Of a DNA stretch of 63,911 nucleotides, positions 1 to 9,427 are shown one piece after another. The position numbers and the translations under genes are program-made. Every line of letters starts with the position of its first letter. Position 1 is the first letter of the stretch. A model generated the notes under the pieces. That model did not search any database and was not told the origin of the DNA. It saw only the letters and a list, made by a program, of their open reading frames with translations. Origin of the DNA: Methanocorpusculum sp. (GTDB lineage: Archaea > Halobacteriota > Methanomicrobia > Methanomicrobiales > Methanocorpusculaceae); the NCBI RefSeq assembly GCF_030655665.1, contig NZ_JAUSPQ010000001.1, forward strand, positions 1 through 63,911, in the 5' to 3' direction.

Positions 1-141
1 CTGGCGATCAGGGCGTTTATACGCATGGAATGGATCAGGGTCATGAAGAATATGTCGTTCTTTGAGCAAAAGATGAGTACGGGCAGAAGGGCAGTCTATA
101 TGAAAATGAACGAGTTAGACAAGGAACTGCGATTCTTCTAA
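1..141 (+). CDS. C-terminal end of an unidentified protein (partial)
   Basis: An open frame runs in from the left edge and stops with TAA, giving 46 residues rich in Met, Arg and Lys and ending in ELRFF. The upstream part lies outside the window, so neither length nor family can be judged. The frame is uninterrupted and is followed by a plausible intergenic region before argG, which is why I accept it. I do not recognise the family. Confidence 0.5.
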   Translation: MAIRAFIRMEWIRVMKNMSFFEQKMSTGRRAVYMKMNELDKELRFF

Positions 142-297
142 GTTTTATGGGGAAAGAACACCGCGTAAGTCCTATTTTAATCAAACCAAATTAACAGGGG
201 ATTCATTTGACAAACCACAAATGAAACCACTCCTGCAAGCCACAGTATTGAATATCTCCCGCACACAAATACTATTCAGTATTTATCGGAGACTCTT

Positions 298-1506
298 ATG
301 ACAGATACAAATGAGAAAACAGGGAAAGGCACTGTTGTCCTCGCCTTTTCCGGAGGTCTTGACACCTCAATTTGTGTTCCTATTTTGAAGAACATGTACG
401 GATACGACCGTGTGATCACGGTCGCGGCAGATGTTGGTCAGCCCGAAAGCGAAGTCAAGATGGCGACCGACAAAGGAAATCTCATCGCTGACAAGCATTA
501 CACCGTTAATCTTAAGGATGCATTTGTCAAAAACCATGTCTTCCCGGCAATCAAGGCAAACGCGCTTTACGAAGGATATCCGATGGGAACATCCCTCGCC
601 CGTCCGATCATCGCCGAAGAGATCGTAAAGATCGCAAAAAAGGAGAATGCGGCTGCAATCGGACACGGATGCACGGGAAAAGGAAACGATCAGCTCAGAT
701 TCGATTACATCTTCCGCATGCATGGATTTGACATCGTTGCTCCAATGCGTGAACACAATATGACCCGTGAATGGGAAATCGATTACGCAGAACAGAACAA
801 TATCCCGATCCCGGTAAAAAAGTCCACACCATGGAGTGTTGATGAAAACATCTGGTCCCGCAGCATCGAAGGCGGCCGCCTTGAAGAACCTGATTACCAC
901 CCGCCTGAGGAGATTTATCACTGGACAGTAGCGTTGAAAGATGCGCCAAACGAACCGGAGGTCATCACCATCGGATTTGAAAACGGTGTGCCGACATCAC
1001 TGAACGGCAAAAAGATGAACGGCGTCGAGCTGATCGTTAGCCTCAACAAGCTTGCCGGAAAACACAGTGTCGGCAGAAACGATATGGTCGAGGACCGTGT
1101 TCTCGGTTTGAAAGCCAGAGAGAACTACGAACACCCGGCAGCCACCGTTCTGATCACAGCACACAAAGATCTCGAGAAACTGACCCTCTCCAGAGCAGAA
1201 CTGAAGTTCAAGAACATGGTTGATGATCAGTGGGCAGAGCTCGCTTACATGGGACTTATCCATGAACCGCTCTATCATGACCTGAATGCATTCATCGACA
1301 AGACCCAGGAACGGGTTACCGGAACCGTAGATATCCAGCTCTATAAAGGCGGTCTTCACATCTTGGGCAGAACCTCACCGAATGCGATCTACTCTATGGA
1401 TATGGTCTCCTTCGATTCAACAACCATCGATCAGCGTGATGCGATAGGCTACTCAAAATATTTCGGTATCCAGGGCAGAATGCTCTGGCAGCTCCAGAAT
1501 AAGTAA
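298..1506 (+). CDS. argG: Argininosuccinate synthase
   Basis: ATP-dependent ligation of citrulline and aspartate to argininosuccinate, the penultimate step of arginine synthesis in the cytoplasm. At 402 aa it has the usual full length. The N-terminal PP-loop signature AFSGGLDTS lies at residues 16-24, and [11 protein letters not shown] follows in the middle, both typical of the family. The ATG at 298 is preceded by a GGAG Shine-Dalgarno sequence at about 285-290, with a TATA-like AGTATTTATC just before it. The glycosyltransferase gene starts 6 bp downstream on the same strand, so the two are probably cotranscribed, although no functional link is evident. Confidence 0.96.
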   Translation: MTDTNEKTGKGTVVLAFSGGLDTSICVPILKNMYGYDRVITVAADVGQPESEVKMATDKGNLIADKHYTVNLKDAFVKNHVFPAIKANALYEGYPMGTSLARPIIAEEIVKIAKKENAAAIGHGCTGKGNDQLRFDYIFRMHGFDIVAPMREHNMTREWEIDYAEQNNIPIPVKKSTPWSVDENIWSRSIEGGRLEEPDYHPPEEIYHWTVALKDAPNEPEVITIGFENGVPTSLNGKKMNGVELIVSLNKLAGKHSVGRNDMVEDRVLGLKARENYEHPAATVLITAHKDLEKLTLSRAELKFKNMVDDQWAELAYMGLIHEPLYHDLNAFIDKTQERVTGTVDIQLYKGGLHILGRTSPNAIYSMDMVSFDSTTIDQRDAIGYSKYFGIQGRMLWQLQNK

Positions 1507-1512
1507 CATACA

Positions 1513-2442
1513 ATGAATAAAGACGACGTCTGCGTGCTGATCCCAACGCTCAATGAAAAAACAACGATCGGCCCACTCATTGAGGAACTGCAAAGTCTCG
1601 GCTACAGAAATATCCTGATCGTCGACGGTCACTCTTCAGATGGAACACCTGAAATTGCATCCAAGCTTGGTGCCAGGGTTATGACCCAAAACGGCAAAGG
1701 AAAAGGTGCTGCGATGATCGAAGCTTTCAGGCAGATCACCGAGCCCTATATTCTGATGATGGACGGGGACGGGACTAACCCCCCCGAATACGCCGATCAG
1801 ATGCTCGAACCGCTCATGTCAGGACGGGCAGACCATGTAATTGGTGATCGCCTCGGCAGTTCTGAACAAGGAGCACTCACCCGTTTGAACCATCTTGGAA
1901 ACACAGTAATGAACAAGTTTTTCAAATGGGCACACGGGGTCTATATGACCGATATTCTTTCGGGATATCGGGCATTCACCAGAGAATCAATTGAAAAGAT
2001 GAATCTCTCCGAGGCAGGATTTGAAATTGAAACTGAGATCAGCTCAGCAGTAGTTCATCATAATCTCAGATTTGAAGTCGTCCCAACGTATTACAAGAAG
2101 CGCCCCGGATCACCCACGAAACTGAATCCATTCCGTGACGGATACAAAATCATCAGGGCCATAAACAGATACGGGAAGATGAACAATCCATTGTTCCATT
2201 TCAGCGTTCTTGGAATACTCCTGGGTCTCGCGGGTTTTATCACCGGCATCTATGTTCTTATCGATTGGTTTAAGGGAATCGAACATCTGCCGATGACCAT
2301 TCTGACAATGCTCTTGATTGTAACAGGTATTTTGACATTTATGATCGGACTTATCAGTGACATGATCCTCGCCTACCACCGAGAACAGATCATGGAAATG
2401 GAACAGATTCGGGCTGATCTTAAAGAGCTGAAAAAAAAGTAA
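1513..2442 (+). CDS. aglJ: AglJ-type dolichyl-phosphate hexosyltransferase (GT2)
   Basis: Family 2 glycosyltransferase, 309 aa. Residues 5-15 (VCVLIPTLNEK) begin the GT-A nucleotide-binding fold, and the metal-binding DGD lies at 84-86. Two hydrophobic helices at roughly 225-250 and 258-290 anchor the C-terminus in the membrane. The pattern matches the archaeal AglJ family, which loads the first sugar onto dolichyl phosphate for N-glycosylation of the S-layer. The family assignment is confident, but the sugar is unknown. It follows argG by 6 bp. The last codons are A-rich and run into an A/T tract that may serve as terminator. Confidence 0.82.
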   Translation: MNKDDVCVLIPTLNEKTTIGPLIEELQSLGYRNILIVDGHSSDGTPEIASKLGARVMTQNGKGKGAAMIEAFRQITEPYILMMDGDGTNPPEYADQMLEPLMSGRADHVIGDRLGSSEQGALTRLNHLGNTVMNKFFKWAHGVYMTDILSGYRAFTRESIEKMNLSEAGFEIETEISSAVVHHNLRFEVVPTYYKKRPGSPTKLNPFRDGYKIIRAINRYGKMNNPLFHFSVLGILLGLAGFITGIYVLIDWFKGIEHLPMTILTMLLIVTGILTFMIGLISDMILAYHREQIMEMEQIRADLKELKKK

Positions 2443-2462
2443 AATAAAAAAAATAGTACTTT

Positions 2463-3113
2463 TTAGCTGGTTGTTAAGTAACCAACCATTTTGATATCTA
2501 TTGTGTCGGTACCATACTGCAGAGTCAGGCTGTCATCAGTTTTCGCAGTAACAACACATACACGATATGCTTTTGCTGCTTCGCCATCTTCGTTGGTATA
2601 TTCTACCGTAATAAATACCCTATCATCAACTTTCATATCATCAAATACCAGACCAGAAGTCTCAGCTTCTTCCTTAGTTAACTGATACGCTAGATTAGAC
2701 CCGGACCCGGCAACAGTCTTACTTTCCCCAGGTATAAGACCAATAACTCCGGATGATATCTGATTAAACTCTGTTGCATAGATTACAAATGGGTAATCAT
2801 ATCCTTCAATGGATACGTAAAGAGATTGATTCACTTCTGATCCTGCATTAAATCCCATAGCATTCTCGAATACTGCGGAACCACCAATATTCATGGTGTA
2901 ATTAACATAAACGGGATTTCCTGCAACAACTGCACCTGTACCAGTTGTACCGTCACCGTTGATGAGATTACCAAAAGCATTCGGCAAACCACTAAAGGAT
3001 ACTATGCACATGAACACTATCAGGACACAAAAGCCGATAACGCCGACCTGCGTCCAGTTTATTTTCTTCTTCGGACCTTTATCCTCAGATTTGGACTTCG
3101 TCTGTACTGCCAT
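2463..3113 (-). CDS. Membrane-anchored FKBP-like protein
   Basis: 216 aa with a Lys-rich N-terminus, one transmembrane helix at about 22-45, then an extracytoplasmic domain. The pattern VYVNYTMNIGGSAVFENA, the later ISSGVIGLIPGESKTVA and a C-terminal beta-rich part fit a diverged FKBP-type peptidyl-prolyl isomerase domain of the SlyD-like type common in methanogens. The active-site aromatic residues are not clearly kept, so catalytic activity is uncertain. It is convergent with aglJ and divergent from hsp20. Confidence 0.6.
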   Translation of the reverse strand: MAVQTKSKSEDKGPKKKINWTQVGVIGFCVLIVFMCIVSFSGLPNAFGNLINGDGTTGTGAVVAGNPVYVNYTMNIGGSAVFENAMGFNAGSEVNQSLYVSIEGYDYPFVIYATEFNQISSGVIGLIPGESKTVAGSGSNLAYQLTKEEAETSGLVFDDMKVDDRVFITVEYTNEDGEAAKAYRVCVVTAKTDDSLTLQYGTDTIDIKMVGYLTTS

Positions 3114-3182
3114 TTAGCTATAATATGAAGATGTAATATCATAAACATCTTCTCTTCCGATACGTATTTTTGCTTTGAAAAA

Positions 3183-3192
3183 CTATATATAT
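3183..3192 (+). promoter_or_regulatory. TATA box of the Hsp20 gene
   Basis: CTATATATAT preceded by A-rich BRE-like sequence lies about 60-69 bp before the Hsp20 ATG, predicting a leader of about 40 nt. The intergenic region is AT-rich and also serves the divergent FKBP-like gene. Confidence 0.6.
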
Positions 3193-3251
3193 TATTGTGA
3201 CTTACTATTAGTAAATAACATTGGATGATGAAATAACAGAAGGTACATACT

Positions 3252-3731
3252 ATGTCAATCAGATCTTACCCATTCAGCTTTGGAACAATAGGTTCCGAAC
3301 TCGACACATTTTTCTCCGAAATGGAGGAGCGTGCCGAAAGCTTTGCATCGCATTCCGACAGCATCAAGACGATGGCAAAAAATGCCATCCCGAGAATCAC
3401 CGGTGATTTCTACGTAGATCTTTGTGAAACACCATCAGAAATCATCATTACCTGCGACCTCCCCGGTATCGAAAAAGAGGATGTCTCGGTAAAACTTCTG
3501 AATGAAACCACTCTTCAGATCAAAACGAAATATGATCGTGACGTTTCAAACACTGACGCCTCCGGCATCTATCATTTACGTGAACGCAGATCCGGAGCAG
3601 GAGAGAGAATTATTCGTCTGCCCGTCGAAGTCATCGCAGAAGGTGCAAAAGCCTCGTTCAAAAACGGAATCATGGAAATCACCCTCCCTAAATCTGTAAA
3701 AGATCCAGGTGTACCGATCGAAATCGAGTGA
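3252..3731 (+). CDS. Hsp20/alpha-crystallin small heat-shock protein
   Basis: ATP-independent holdase chaperone that binds unfolding cytoplasmic proteins. It has 159 aa: an N-terminal arm of about 50 residues with a hydrophobic, Phe-containing segment, an alpha-crystallin domain (DLPGIEKEDVSVKL in the middle, then a FKNGIMEITLPKS strand), and a short C-terminal tail ending VPIEIE, which supplies the I/V-x-I/V oligomerisation motif. A good TATA box lies upstream and a T-rich stretch follows at 3770-3780 as a likely terminator. The gene is monocistronic. Confidence 0.94.
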   Translation: MSIRSYPFSFGTIGSELDTFFSEMEERAESFASHSDSIKTMAKNAIPRITGDFYVDLCETPSEIIITCDLPGIEKEDVSVKLLNETTLQIKTKYDRDVSNTDASGIYHLRERRSGAGERIIRLPVEVIAEGAKASFKNGIMEITLPKSVKDPGVPIEIE

Positions 3732-3823
3732 CACCAGAAACTGCAGGGTCATTACCCCACCCCACAAAATCCTTTTTTTTAACAAGATTGATGTTCTAGG
3801 CTCACGAATAGTAGGTTTAAGCG

Positions 3824-5362
3824 ATGGAAAAAAAACAGATCCGCGACTACATGACGCATGATGTTATAAGCATTGATGCGTCCGGAACGGTAGGAGATGT
3901 GATCCACCTGATCCATACCACAGATCATGATGGTTTTCCTGTCCTCAGAGCTGGAAAAGTTGTAGGGTATATCTCTGCACGGGACATCATCGGTGAACAT
4001 CCCTCAACGAAAGTTGAACTGCGGATGACACGCCACCCGATCACTGCACGGCCCGAGGTTACGATCACCGAGGTGGCGCGGCGGATCTTCAGAACAGGTA
4101 TCCAGAAACTCCCCGTGGTCGGACCCGACAACGAACTTCTGGGCATCATCTCCAATATGGATGTGATAAGATCGCAGATCGAGCGGGTAACACCAGAGAA
4201 AGTATTCAATTTTATGCGGGCACTTCATGCCCTGTATGGAGTAGAAACACACCTCAAGCGTGAGCTGGTCCCCGTCAAAGATATTCAGCCGACACAAAGT
4301 TCCGTTCATCAGGACGAACTGGAGGGAAGAACATATGAACTCCAGAAACATCTCGCAGAGCCAGTCATCGTGGTGAAATCCGGAGGACGAACCATTCTTG
4401 TGGATGGTCATCATCGGGCGGTCGCGGCTGAAAAACTTGGATTAAAAGAGCTGGATGCTTATGTTGTGTATCTGGATGCCGACATCGAACTAGGACTCGA
4501 AAAAACCGCACACTCCATGAAAATATTCCGGATAAAAGACATCAAAATCGATGATAATCCTGAAAGATCTCTTGTGCGGCCCACGCACCCGAAACTGATC
4601 CCGACAGAAAAGAAATTCGTCAGAGAGTATATGACAACGAATGTGATCAGTCTTGACGCGGGAAAAACGGTCAAGGATGTCATCGGGCTTATTCGAACAA
4701 CAACACATGACGGATTTCCGGTATTAAGCAATGGAAAAGTTGTCGGCCTCATCGCCGCAAGGGACATCATCGATGCAAAAGCGACGGACAGTATCGCACC
4801 CCTGATGCAGCCGGTGATCCTCAAAACCCAGCCTAACGAAGGTATGACCGATGTCGCACGCAAGATGTTCAGGTTCTGTGTCCAGAAGCTCCCAGTAGTT
4901 GATAAGGACGGGAGATTCGTCGGCATCATAACGAATGCAGATGTGATCAGATCCCAAATCGAGCGGGTGACACCGGAGAAAGTGTTCGATTACATGACTA
5001 CCCTGAAAACCCTGTACGGATTGACCCCTCTGCTGTCACGTGGAATGGTCCCGGTCAAGAGTCTTATTCCGACCCAGTCCAAAGTGTATATGGATGAACT
5101 GGACGGCAGAGCATATGAGATCAAAAAAGGTCTTGCCGAGCCACTGATCGTCGTTCACCGCGGAGATAAATACATCCTGATCGACGGGCATCACCGGGCA
5201 GTCGCGGCCAACAGGATGCGCGTTCCGGAACTGGAGGCCTATCTTATCGACATCGACTCGGACACAGAACTCGGTATCGAAAAGACCTCACGGAACATGC
5301 GTCTGTGGTCACTTGATGATGTGCAGATCATGGACGAGTCACGCTGTGCATTTCTCGCATAA
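3824..5362 (+). CDS. CBS-pair/ParB-like protein, internally duplicated
   Basis: 512 aa built as two tandem copies of one module. Residues about 5-120 hold a CBS pair (IRDYMTHDVISI, then a second CBS ending RSQIERVTPEKVF). A ParB/sulfiredoxin-like domain with DGHHRAVAAEK follows near 194. The whole arrangement repeats from about residue 265, with DGHHRAVAANR near 452. CBS pairs bind adenosyl nucleotides and the ParB-like fold may bind or hydrolyse nucleotides, so an energy- or ligand-sensing regulator is plausible. No DNA-binding HTH is visible. The exact role is unknown. Confidence 0.85.
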   Translation: MEKKQIRDYMTHDVISIDASGTVGDVIHLIHTTDHDGFPVLRAGKVVGYISARDIIGEHPSTKVELRMTRHPITARPEVTITEVARRIFRTGIQKLPVVGPDNELLGIISNMDVIRSQIERVTPEKVFNFMRALHALYGVETHLKRELVPVKDIQPTQSSVHQDELEGRTYELQKHLAEPVIVVKSGGRTILVDGHHRAVAAEKLGLKELDAYVVYLDADIELGLEKTAHSMKIFRIKDIKIDDNPERSLVRPTHPKLIPTEKKFVREYMTTNVISLDAGKTVKDVIGLIRTTTHDGFPVLSNGKVVGLIAARDIIDAKATDSIAPLMQPVILKTQPNEGMTDVARKMFRFCVQKLPVVDKDGRFVGIITNADVIRSQIERVTPEKVFDYMTTLKTLYGLTPLLSRGMVPVKSLIPTQSKVYMDELDGRAYEIKKGLAEPLIVVHRGDKYILIDGHHRAVAANRMRVPELEAYLIDIDSDTELGIEKTSRNMRLWSLDDVQIMDESRCAFLA

Positions 5363-5385
5363 GATAAACACCGGCGAATATTTTG

Positions 5386-6501
5386 TCAGAGAGTGAACGA
5401 GCCGTATTGGCCGCCGCCACCCGGAATCAGCGTGACGCGGCCTTCACGCATCGACAATACCGCCTCGGCAACCTGGGGTGATACCTCGGCAAGATCGGCA
5501 TACGGCACCTCGAGCAAAATGACGATCTCATTATCGAATGCCTCGATGAATGCAGAATAAAGTGCCCGTGCTTTTTTGGTGTTTGGCGAGGAAACTCCCA
5601 AAACGCGCGCGATAACATCACCCAGTGGAATTATCTTCAGATAAGGCGGACGATCCGTCGGCGGAATCGTGGAAAGCTGTTCAGCCCGTTCCTTCACACC
5701 GAGTTTAATCCTGCCTTTGTCATGGGGACATTTCCAGTGAAAATGTTCCGCTTCGGCAAGGGAGAACTGAGTATAACACCGCGTGCAGGCAGTACGGTTG
5801 TACTTTCCTTCCTCTGGGAAAAATCCGGCATTCAGCACGACCGAACCTTTTTTTATCGCTTCAAGAACAGCACTTATCGACGGAGACGAAAGATCCATCC
5901 GCGTGAACTCGCGTCCAAGTTTTTCCGGCGCGGCACTGTGAGCATCCGAGTTCGACAAAAAAGGAACGCCGACAAACTCTTCGATACCGGCACCATATGA
6001 CGAGTCAGCTGAGAGACCCAGTTCGCAGAACTCGATAGACTCTTCGCCATAACAGTCGGACGGACGATCGAATGCGGCAAAGAGAGAAGTCCACGGGGTG
6101 AACGCATGGGCAGGGCCAATCAGCCCGCCGAGTTCATGTACCTCACGGGCGATCTCTTCTCCTGACATATGCAGATGAGGACGGCCTGCCGTCGTCAGAT
6201 GACTACATGCAGAGGTAAAACGCTGCTGAAGTTCAGCAAACTGGTCAAAGGTTTCCATCAGGATCAGATGATGAACACGGGAGGAATCCTCTACTTCAGT
6301 TTGGGGAACGACCGTGATGCCCAGGTCATTCTCTACAAACGGCCCCCACATCTCACGCCAGCGGGGATGAAGAGCATCACCGCTTCCAACAACATGGATA
6401 CCTTTTGTCCGGCAGCCGGCAAGGATTTTTTGGGGAACCATTTCCGGCGACGTCGCCATAGAAAAACAGGAGTGAAGATGCATATCCACGTTTCGCTGCA
6501 T
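5386..6501 (-). CDS. Endonuclease Q-like PHP-domain protein
   Basis: 371 aa. The N-terminus VDMHLHSCFSMA begins a PHP metal-dependent hydrolase domain, with further metal-ligand motifs in GSGDALHP and SNSDAHS. A zinc-ribbon-like pair (CTRC and CPHDKG, residues about 240-262) is followed by RPPYLKIIPLGDVIARVLG. This order matches the archaeal EndoQ family, which nicks DNA 5' to uracil, hypoxanthine and abasic sites in repair. The family call is good; the biochemical activity is by homology. It starts 5 bp after the stop of the PAC2 gene and ends the leftward information-processing cluster. Confidence 0.8.
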   Translation of the reverse strand: MQRNVDMHLHSCFSMATSPEMVPQKILAGCRTKGIHVVGSGDALHPRWREMWGPFVENDLGITVVPQTEVEDSSRVHHLILMETFDQFAELQQRFTSACSHLTTAGRPHLHMSGEEIAREVHELGGLIGPAHAFTPWTSLFAAFDRPSDCYGEESIEFCELGLSADSSYGAGIEEFVGVPFLSNSDAHSAAPEKLGREFTRMDLSSPSISAVLEAIKKGSVVLNAGFFPEEGKYNRTACTRCYTQFSLAEAEHFHWKCPHDKGRIKLGVKERAEQLSTIPPTDRPPYLKIIPLGDVIARVLGVSSPNTKKARALYSAFIEAFDNEIVILLEVPYADLAEVSPQVAEAVLSMREGRVTLIPGGGGQYGSFTL

Positions 6502-6506
6502 AGATA

Positions 6507-7265
6507 TTATCCTATGTAACTCAGATCGTCTGCATTGTTTCGCTGGATCGTGGAGGCAATAGCGGAAACCTCGGTCATCATCTGACCGGCAAGCTCAGTG
6601 AGATCGGTCCGGTCTGCTTTGATTCCAGTAAGGTTCTCCAAGACATCCAAAACGGCAGTCGAGCTGACAGGATCCACCAGATATCCGGATGTTTCGCCAA
6701 GCAGAGCAATCCCCTCCATACCAACCAGACGGCCAAGGGTAATCAGAAGACCGGCAGCGCCGATGATCCCGCCGACCGGTTCGTCTTTGTTCAAAACAGC
6801 GCCGGCAGAAAGAACCTCTTCCTTCAAAGATGAGGAGGAAAGCGCGGCAAGAATCCGCGGTTGTTCCACCAGACGGCCAACACCGTATCCACCAAGAGTA
6901 TATATCCGTTTCACGCCCAGAAGCTCAAAGACACGAATATATGCATCACCCAGCTTATAATGTCCCTCAGGCGTTGTACTCTGACAATCTCCTGCGAGAA
7001 GGAGGACAGACGGAGTGGTCTCTGAACCGGGCGCAAAAAATAGCTCATTTCTTGGCATGCGAAGGACCGCATCATCTGAGAGATACATCTGCGGAGGGAA
7101 CAGGGTTGAAGTGATCTCAGCAACTTTCACGGCTGAAAGAACATGAACAAGATGATCGACAACCAGTTTTCCAACATGTCCGACTCCGGGAAGTCCAACG
7201 ATCACGACCGGAGATGAATGGGACGAGACATCCTCAACATACCATCTGACATTTACCTGTTCCAT
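6507..7265 (-). CDS. PAC2-family proteasome assembly chaperone-like protein
   Basis: 252 aa. The N-terminal VVIVGLPGVGHVGKLVVDHL, then IYTLGGYGVGR and the central GIIGAAGLLITLGRLVGMEGIALLGETSGY, are typical of the PAC2/COG2047 family. Archaeal members include the chaperone PbaB and relatives that bind proteasome alpha rings. Whether this protein acts on the proteasome is inferred. Its start overlaps the end of nop10 by 13 bp, so translation is probably coupled, consistent with the conserved archaeal nop10-PAC2 neighbourhood. Confidence 0.88.
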   Translation of the reverse strand: MEQVNVRWYVEDVSSHSSPVVIVGLPGVGHVGKLVVDHLVHVLSAVKVAEITSTLFPPQMYLSDDAVLRMPRNELFFAPGSETTPSVLLLAGDCQSTTPEGHYKLGDAYIRVFELLGVKRIYTLGGYGVGRLVEQPRILAALSSSSLKEEVLSAGAVLNKDEPVGGIIGAAGLLITLGRLVGMEGIALLGETSGYLVDPVSSTAVLDVLENLTGIKADRTDLTELAGQMMTEVSAIASTIQRNNADDLSYIG

Positions 7266-7414
7266 GCTTTTACCTTCCTTCGATACTCACCATAAGGATC
7301 CTCGGGAGAATACTTAGCTGGATGGACAGATACCGTTGGACATCCGCATTTCTGACAGGTGACAAAAAGAGTGTAGGTGTTACATTCAGGGCATGTACGA
7401 ATATGACCCGTCAT
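7253..7414 (-). CDS. nop10: H/ACA RNP protein Nop10
   Basis: Only 53 aa. The reverse-strand translation begins MTGHIRTCPECNTYTLF and continues with CQKCGC, giving the zinc-binding CxxC...CxxC of archaeal Nop10, then the conserved tail YSPEDPYGEYRRKVK. Nop10 stabilises Cbf5 in the H/ACA pseudouridylation complex. The ATG at 7412-7414 follows the aIF2-alpha stop by about 15 bp, and the TAA at 7253-7255 lies inside the PAC2 gene. The aIF2-alpha-nop10 pairing is widespread in archaea, which supports the call. Confidence 0.93.
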   Translation of the reverse strand: MTGHIRTCPECNTYTLFVTCQKCGCPTVSVHPAKYSPEDPYGEYRRKVKAWNR

Positions 7415-7429
7415 AGAAAACACCAGATA

Positions 7430-8203
7430 TTACTTTTGTTTCCGGATGAGTTTGCCGGAACCTTCTGCACGTTCCATTACACCGATCGCTGCTTCGGATG
7501 CTTTGATCAGTGCTTTTTCTGCAGTTTTATAATCCGGGGCAACAACTTTTACCCGGTAGTGCGGTGCGCCGAGATAGAGCAATTCGATCTCGGCACCATC
7601 TACTTTCGGTTCAGCACTCCGGAGTGCACGGCGGATAATGTTTACACCGTCGGGTTTGGTGGAGGTCAGCTCCAAGACCGCACTGACGGTGACCTTGGGG
7701 ACCTTGACATTTTCGGAAGCGACCTTTGCGAGAGCAAGGGTCCCCTCAGGGGGCAGGGAGAATTTGGCGAGTGTTGCGTCACCATATAAAGCGATGGCCT
7801 CGAATGCAGCATAAAGCGATCCAAACTCGGCATACATCGCCTCTTCGAACGTCTTGACGTCGACGTTCGACTCGGTTGAGGCAAACCCTATCCACTTGTG
7901 TGCCTTCTGCTCATTCTTCCAGTCCTGGATCTTCTCCCGGCGCTGGTGTTCATTGACATCTTTGAGAGAAAGATCGATGTGACCACGGTGTTCATCTACA
8001 TGAAGGACTTTACAGACAACCTTCTGTCCTTCACGGATGTAATCCCGGATGTGTTTGATCCAGCCACGGGCAATCTCTGCGATAGGGATTAACCCCTGAC
8101 GTCCTTCATATTCATCCAGGTTTACAAATGCCGCGAAGTCCTTGACTTCTGCAACGCTGCAGACGACAAGTTCTCCATCTATTGGCCAATCTCTTTCACT
8201 CAT
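7430..8203 (-). CDS. Translation initiation factor aIF2 subunit alpha
   Basis: 257 aa, full length. An N-terminal S1 domain (GELVVCSVAEVKDFAAFVNL through HIDLSLKDV, residues 9-90), a central helical domain, and a C-terminal alpha-beta domain that contacts the gamma subunit are all recognisable. As part of the aIF2 heterotrimer it delivers initiator Met-tRNA to the ribosome. It lies between rps27e and nop10 in the common archaeal translation cluster. The start begins MSERDWP, 17 bp after the rps27e stop. Confidence 0.96.
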   Translation of the reverse strand: MSERDWPIDGELVVCSVAEVKDFAAFVNLDEYEGRQGLIPIAEIARGWIKHIRDYIREGQKVVCKVLHVDEHRGHIDLSLKDVNEHQRREKIQDWKNEQKAHKWIGFASTESNVDVKTFEEAMYAEFGSLYAAFEAIALYGDATLAKFSLPPEGTLALAKVASENVKVPKVTVSAVLELTSTKPDGVNIIRRALRSAEPKVDGAEIELLYLGAPHYRVKVVAPDYKTAEKALIKASEAAIGVMERAEGSGKLIRKQK

Positions 8204-8220
8204 TAGATAATTTTCCAGAT

Positions 8221-8409
8221 TTATTCAAATGTTGCTACGATATCTGCTTTGATTACAGCCTTGCCGCCGGTCGGCTCTGCAAGGACACGTCCGCAGACGG
8301 TACATTCAACAACGGAGGTCGCTTTCTCGAATACGAGCTGTTCGTTTTCACAGTCCGGACATTTTACCTTCAGGAACTTGCTCCGGGTTTCTCGGGATGC
8401 TTTTACCAT
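8221..8409 (-). CDS. rps27e: Ribosomal protein S27e
   Basis: Small-subunit zinc-ribbon protein. I take the ATG at 8409 (MVKASRETRSKF, 62 aa), because an in-frame GTG at 8418 falls within the end of rpl44e and a GGAG Shine-Dalgarno sequence sits correctly before 8409. CPDC and CTVC form the zinc site, and the IKADIVATFE tail is typical of archaeal S27e. It follows rpl44e immediately. Confidence 0.95.
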   Translation of the reverse strand: MVKASRETRSKFLKVKCPDCENEQLVFEKATSVVECTVCGRVLAEPTGGKAVIKADIVATFE

Positions 8410-8414
8410 ATTAC

Positions 8415-8693
8415 TCACTCCGTAAGTTCGAATTTGCCTGCACGGAAACCTTTTCTTAAGTGGGCTTTACCGCATTCTTTGCACCGGTAACGCATGTTGA
8501 TCTTCTTGGTCGGTTTGTCTCCTCCCGGAACTTTGCCGAATTTACCACGGTTACCAACTTTGCTGCGGCGTGCTTTCTGACGGTCAATCCAGTGGAGACC
8601 GGTCGTCTTGCCTTTCTTTACCCTCTCAACCTCGTGCTCGGTGTGTTTCCGGCAGTATGGGCAGTAGGTGTTAAATTTTACTGGTTTCTTCAT
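8415..8693 (-). CDS. rpl44e: Ribosomal protein L44e
   Basis: 92 aa zinc-binding large-subunit protein. [14 protein letters not shown] at the N-terminus and [19 protein letters not shown] at the C-terminus give the two CxxC halves. It is highly basic and lies near the ribosomal E site. A purine-rich GGGG precedes the ATG. It is the first gene of the L44e-S27e-aIF2-alpha-nop10 string, 41 bp after the GINS gene upstream. Confidence 0.96.
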   Translation of the reverse strand: MKKPVKFNTYCPYCRKHTEHEVERVKKGKTTGLHWIDRQKARRSKVGNRGKFGKVPGGDKPTKKINMRYRCKECGKAHLRKGFRAGKFELTE

Positions 8694-8734
8694 GAATATT
8701 TACCCCTTTAAAACGGGAATACCAAATACCATAC

Positions 8735-9427
8735 TTATTTGCGAAGCCTGATACTTAAGGCTTTGTTGTCTTTACACAGAACATCTGCCATCTGGGGTGG
8801 CAGCGATACGACATCTCCTGGCGAAAGAGCGTAAATTCGTCCGCTATAATCCTGAAATTCTGGAAGATTTTCATATACCGCTATCACACGGTATGACTCG
8901 GGAGCAGGGGCATCGGCGGACGTAACGTTCACTTCATCTGCGCACAACTCATCCGGAGTTTCGTTCACAGGTTTCGACTGGACCGGAGCTTGTTCGGTCG
9001 AAACCTCTGCTGGAACGAAATGGTATGCAGTGGTCTCTAATGTTGGTTTCCCATCTAAAAGAGTCTTTCTGCAGGAGACCGCGGATTCGTAGACAACATC
9101 AAACAACATGCGCTCGCCCGGAACCATCATCCTGACTTCATCACGGTTGATTTCTTCGCCGTTTGCCCGAGCCAGGGCAAGTGCGAGGATTTTCCGGGTC
9201 CTGACCGAATACAGGTCACGGATATATTCGCGCAGGCTTTCGCGCTCCTTCAACAGACTCTGCGCACCTTCCCCAAATGGGTCGTCGTGCGCGGCGGCCT
9301 GTTTATACAGCGCAAGGATGTCCACATGAATTTCCTCATATATCGTCGGCGGGATCTCTGCAAGAGAACCTGTGTTCCGCTCATCGATCAGGTATCCATG
9401 CAGGTCGGAAATGCTGATTCTGCCCAT
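8735..9427 (-). CDS. GINS complex subunit (Sld5/Psf1-like, GINS15/51 type)
   Basis: 230 aa. An N-terminal alpha-helical A domain (residues about 30-120, with ESLREYIRDLYSVRTRKILALALARA) is followed by a linker and a small C-terminal beta domain (YSGRIYALSPGDVVSLPPQMADVLC). The A-then-B domain order is that of the Gins51/15 class. GINS links Cdc45/RecJ and MCM in the replicative helicase. The gene starts next to the stop of priS, the usual archaeal arrangement of primase and GINS. Confidence 0.85.
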   Translation of the reverse strand: MGRISISDLHGYLIDERNTGSLAEIPPTIYEEIHVDILALYKQAAAHDDPFGEGAQSLLKERESLREYIRDLYSVRTRKILALALARANGEEINRDEVRMMVPGERMLFDVVYESAVSCRKTLLDGKPTLETTAYHFVPAEVSTEQAPVQSKPVNETPDELCADEVNVTSADAPAPESYRVIAVYENLPEFQDYSGRIYALSPGDVVSLPPQMADVLCKDNKALSIRLRK

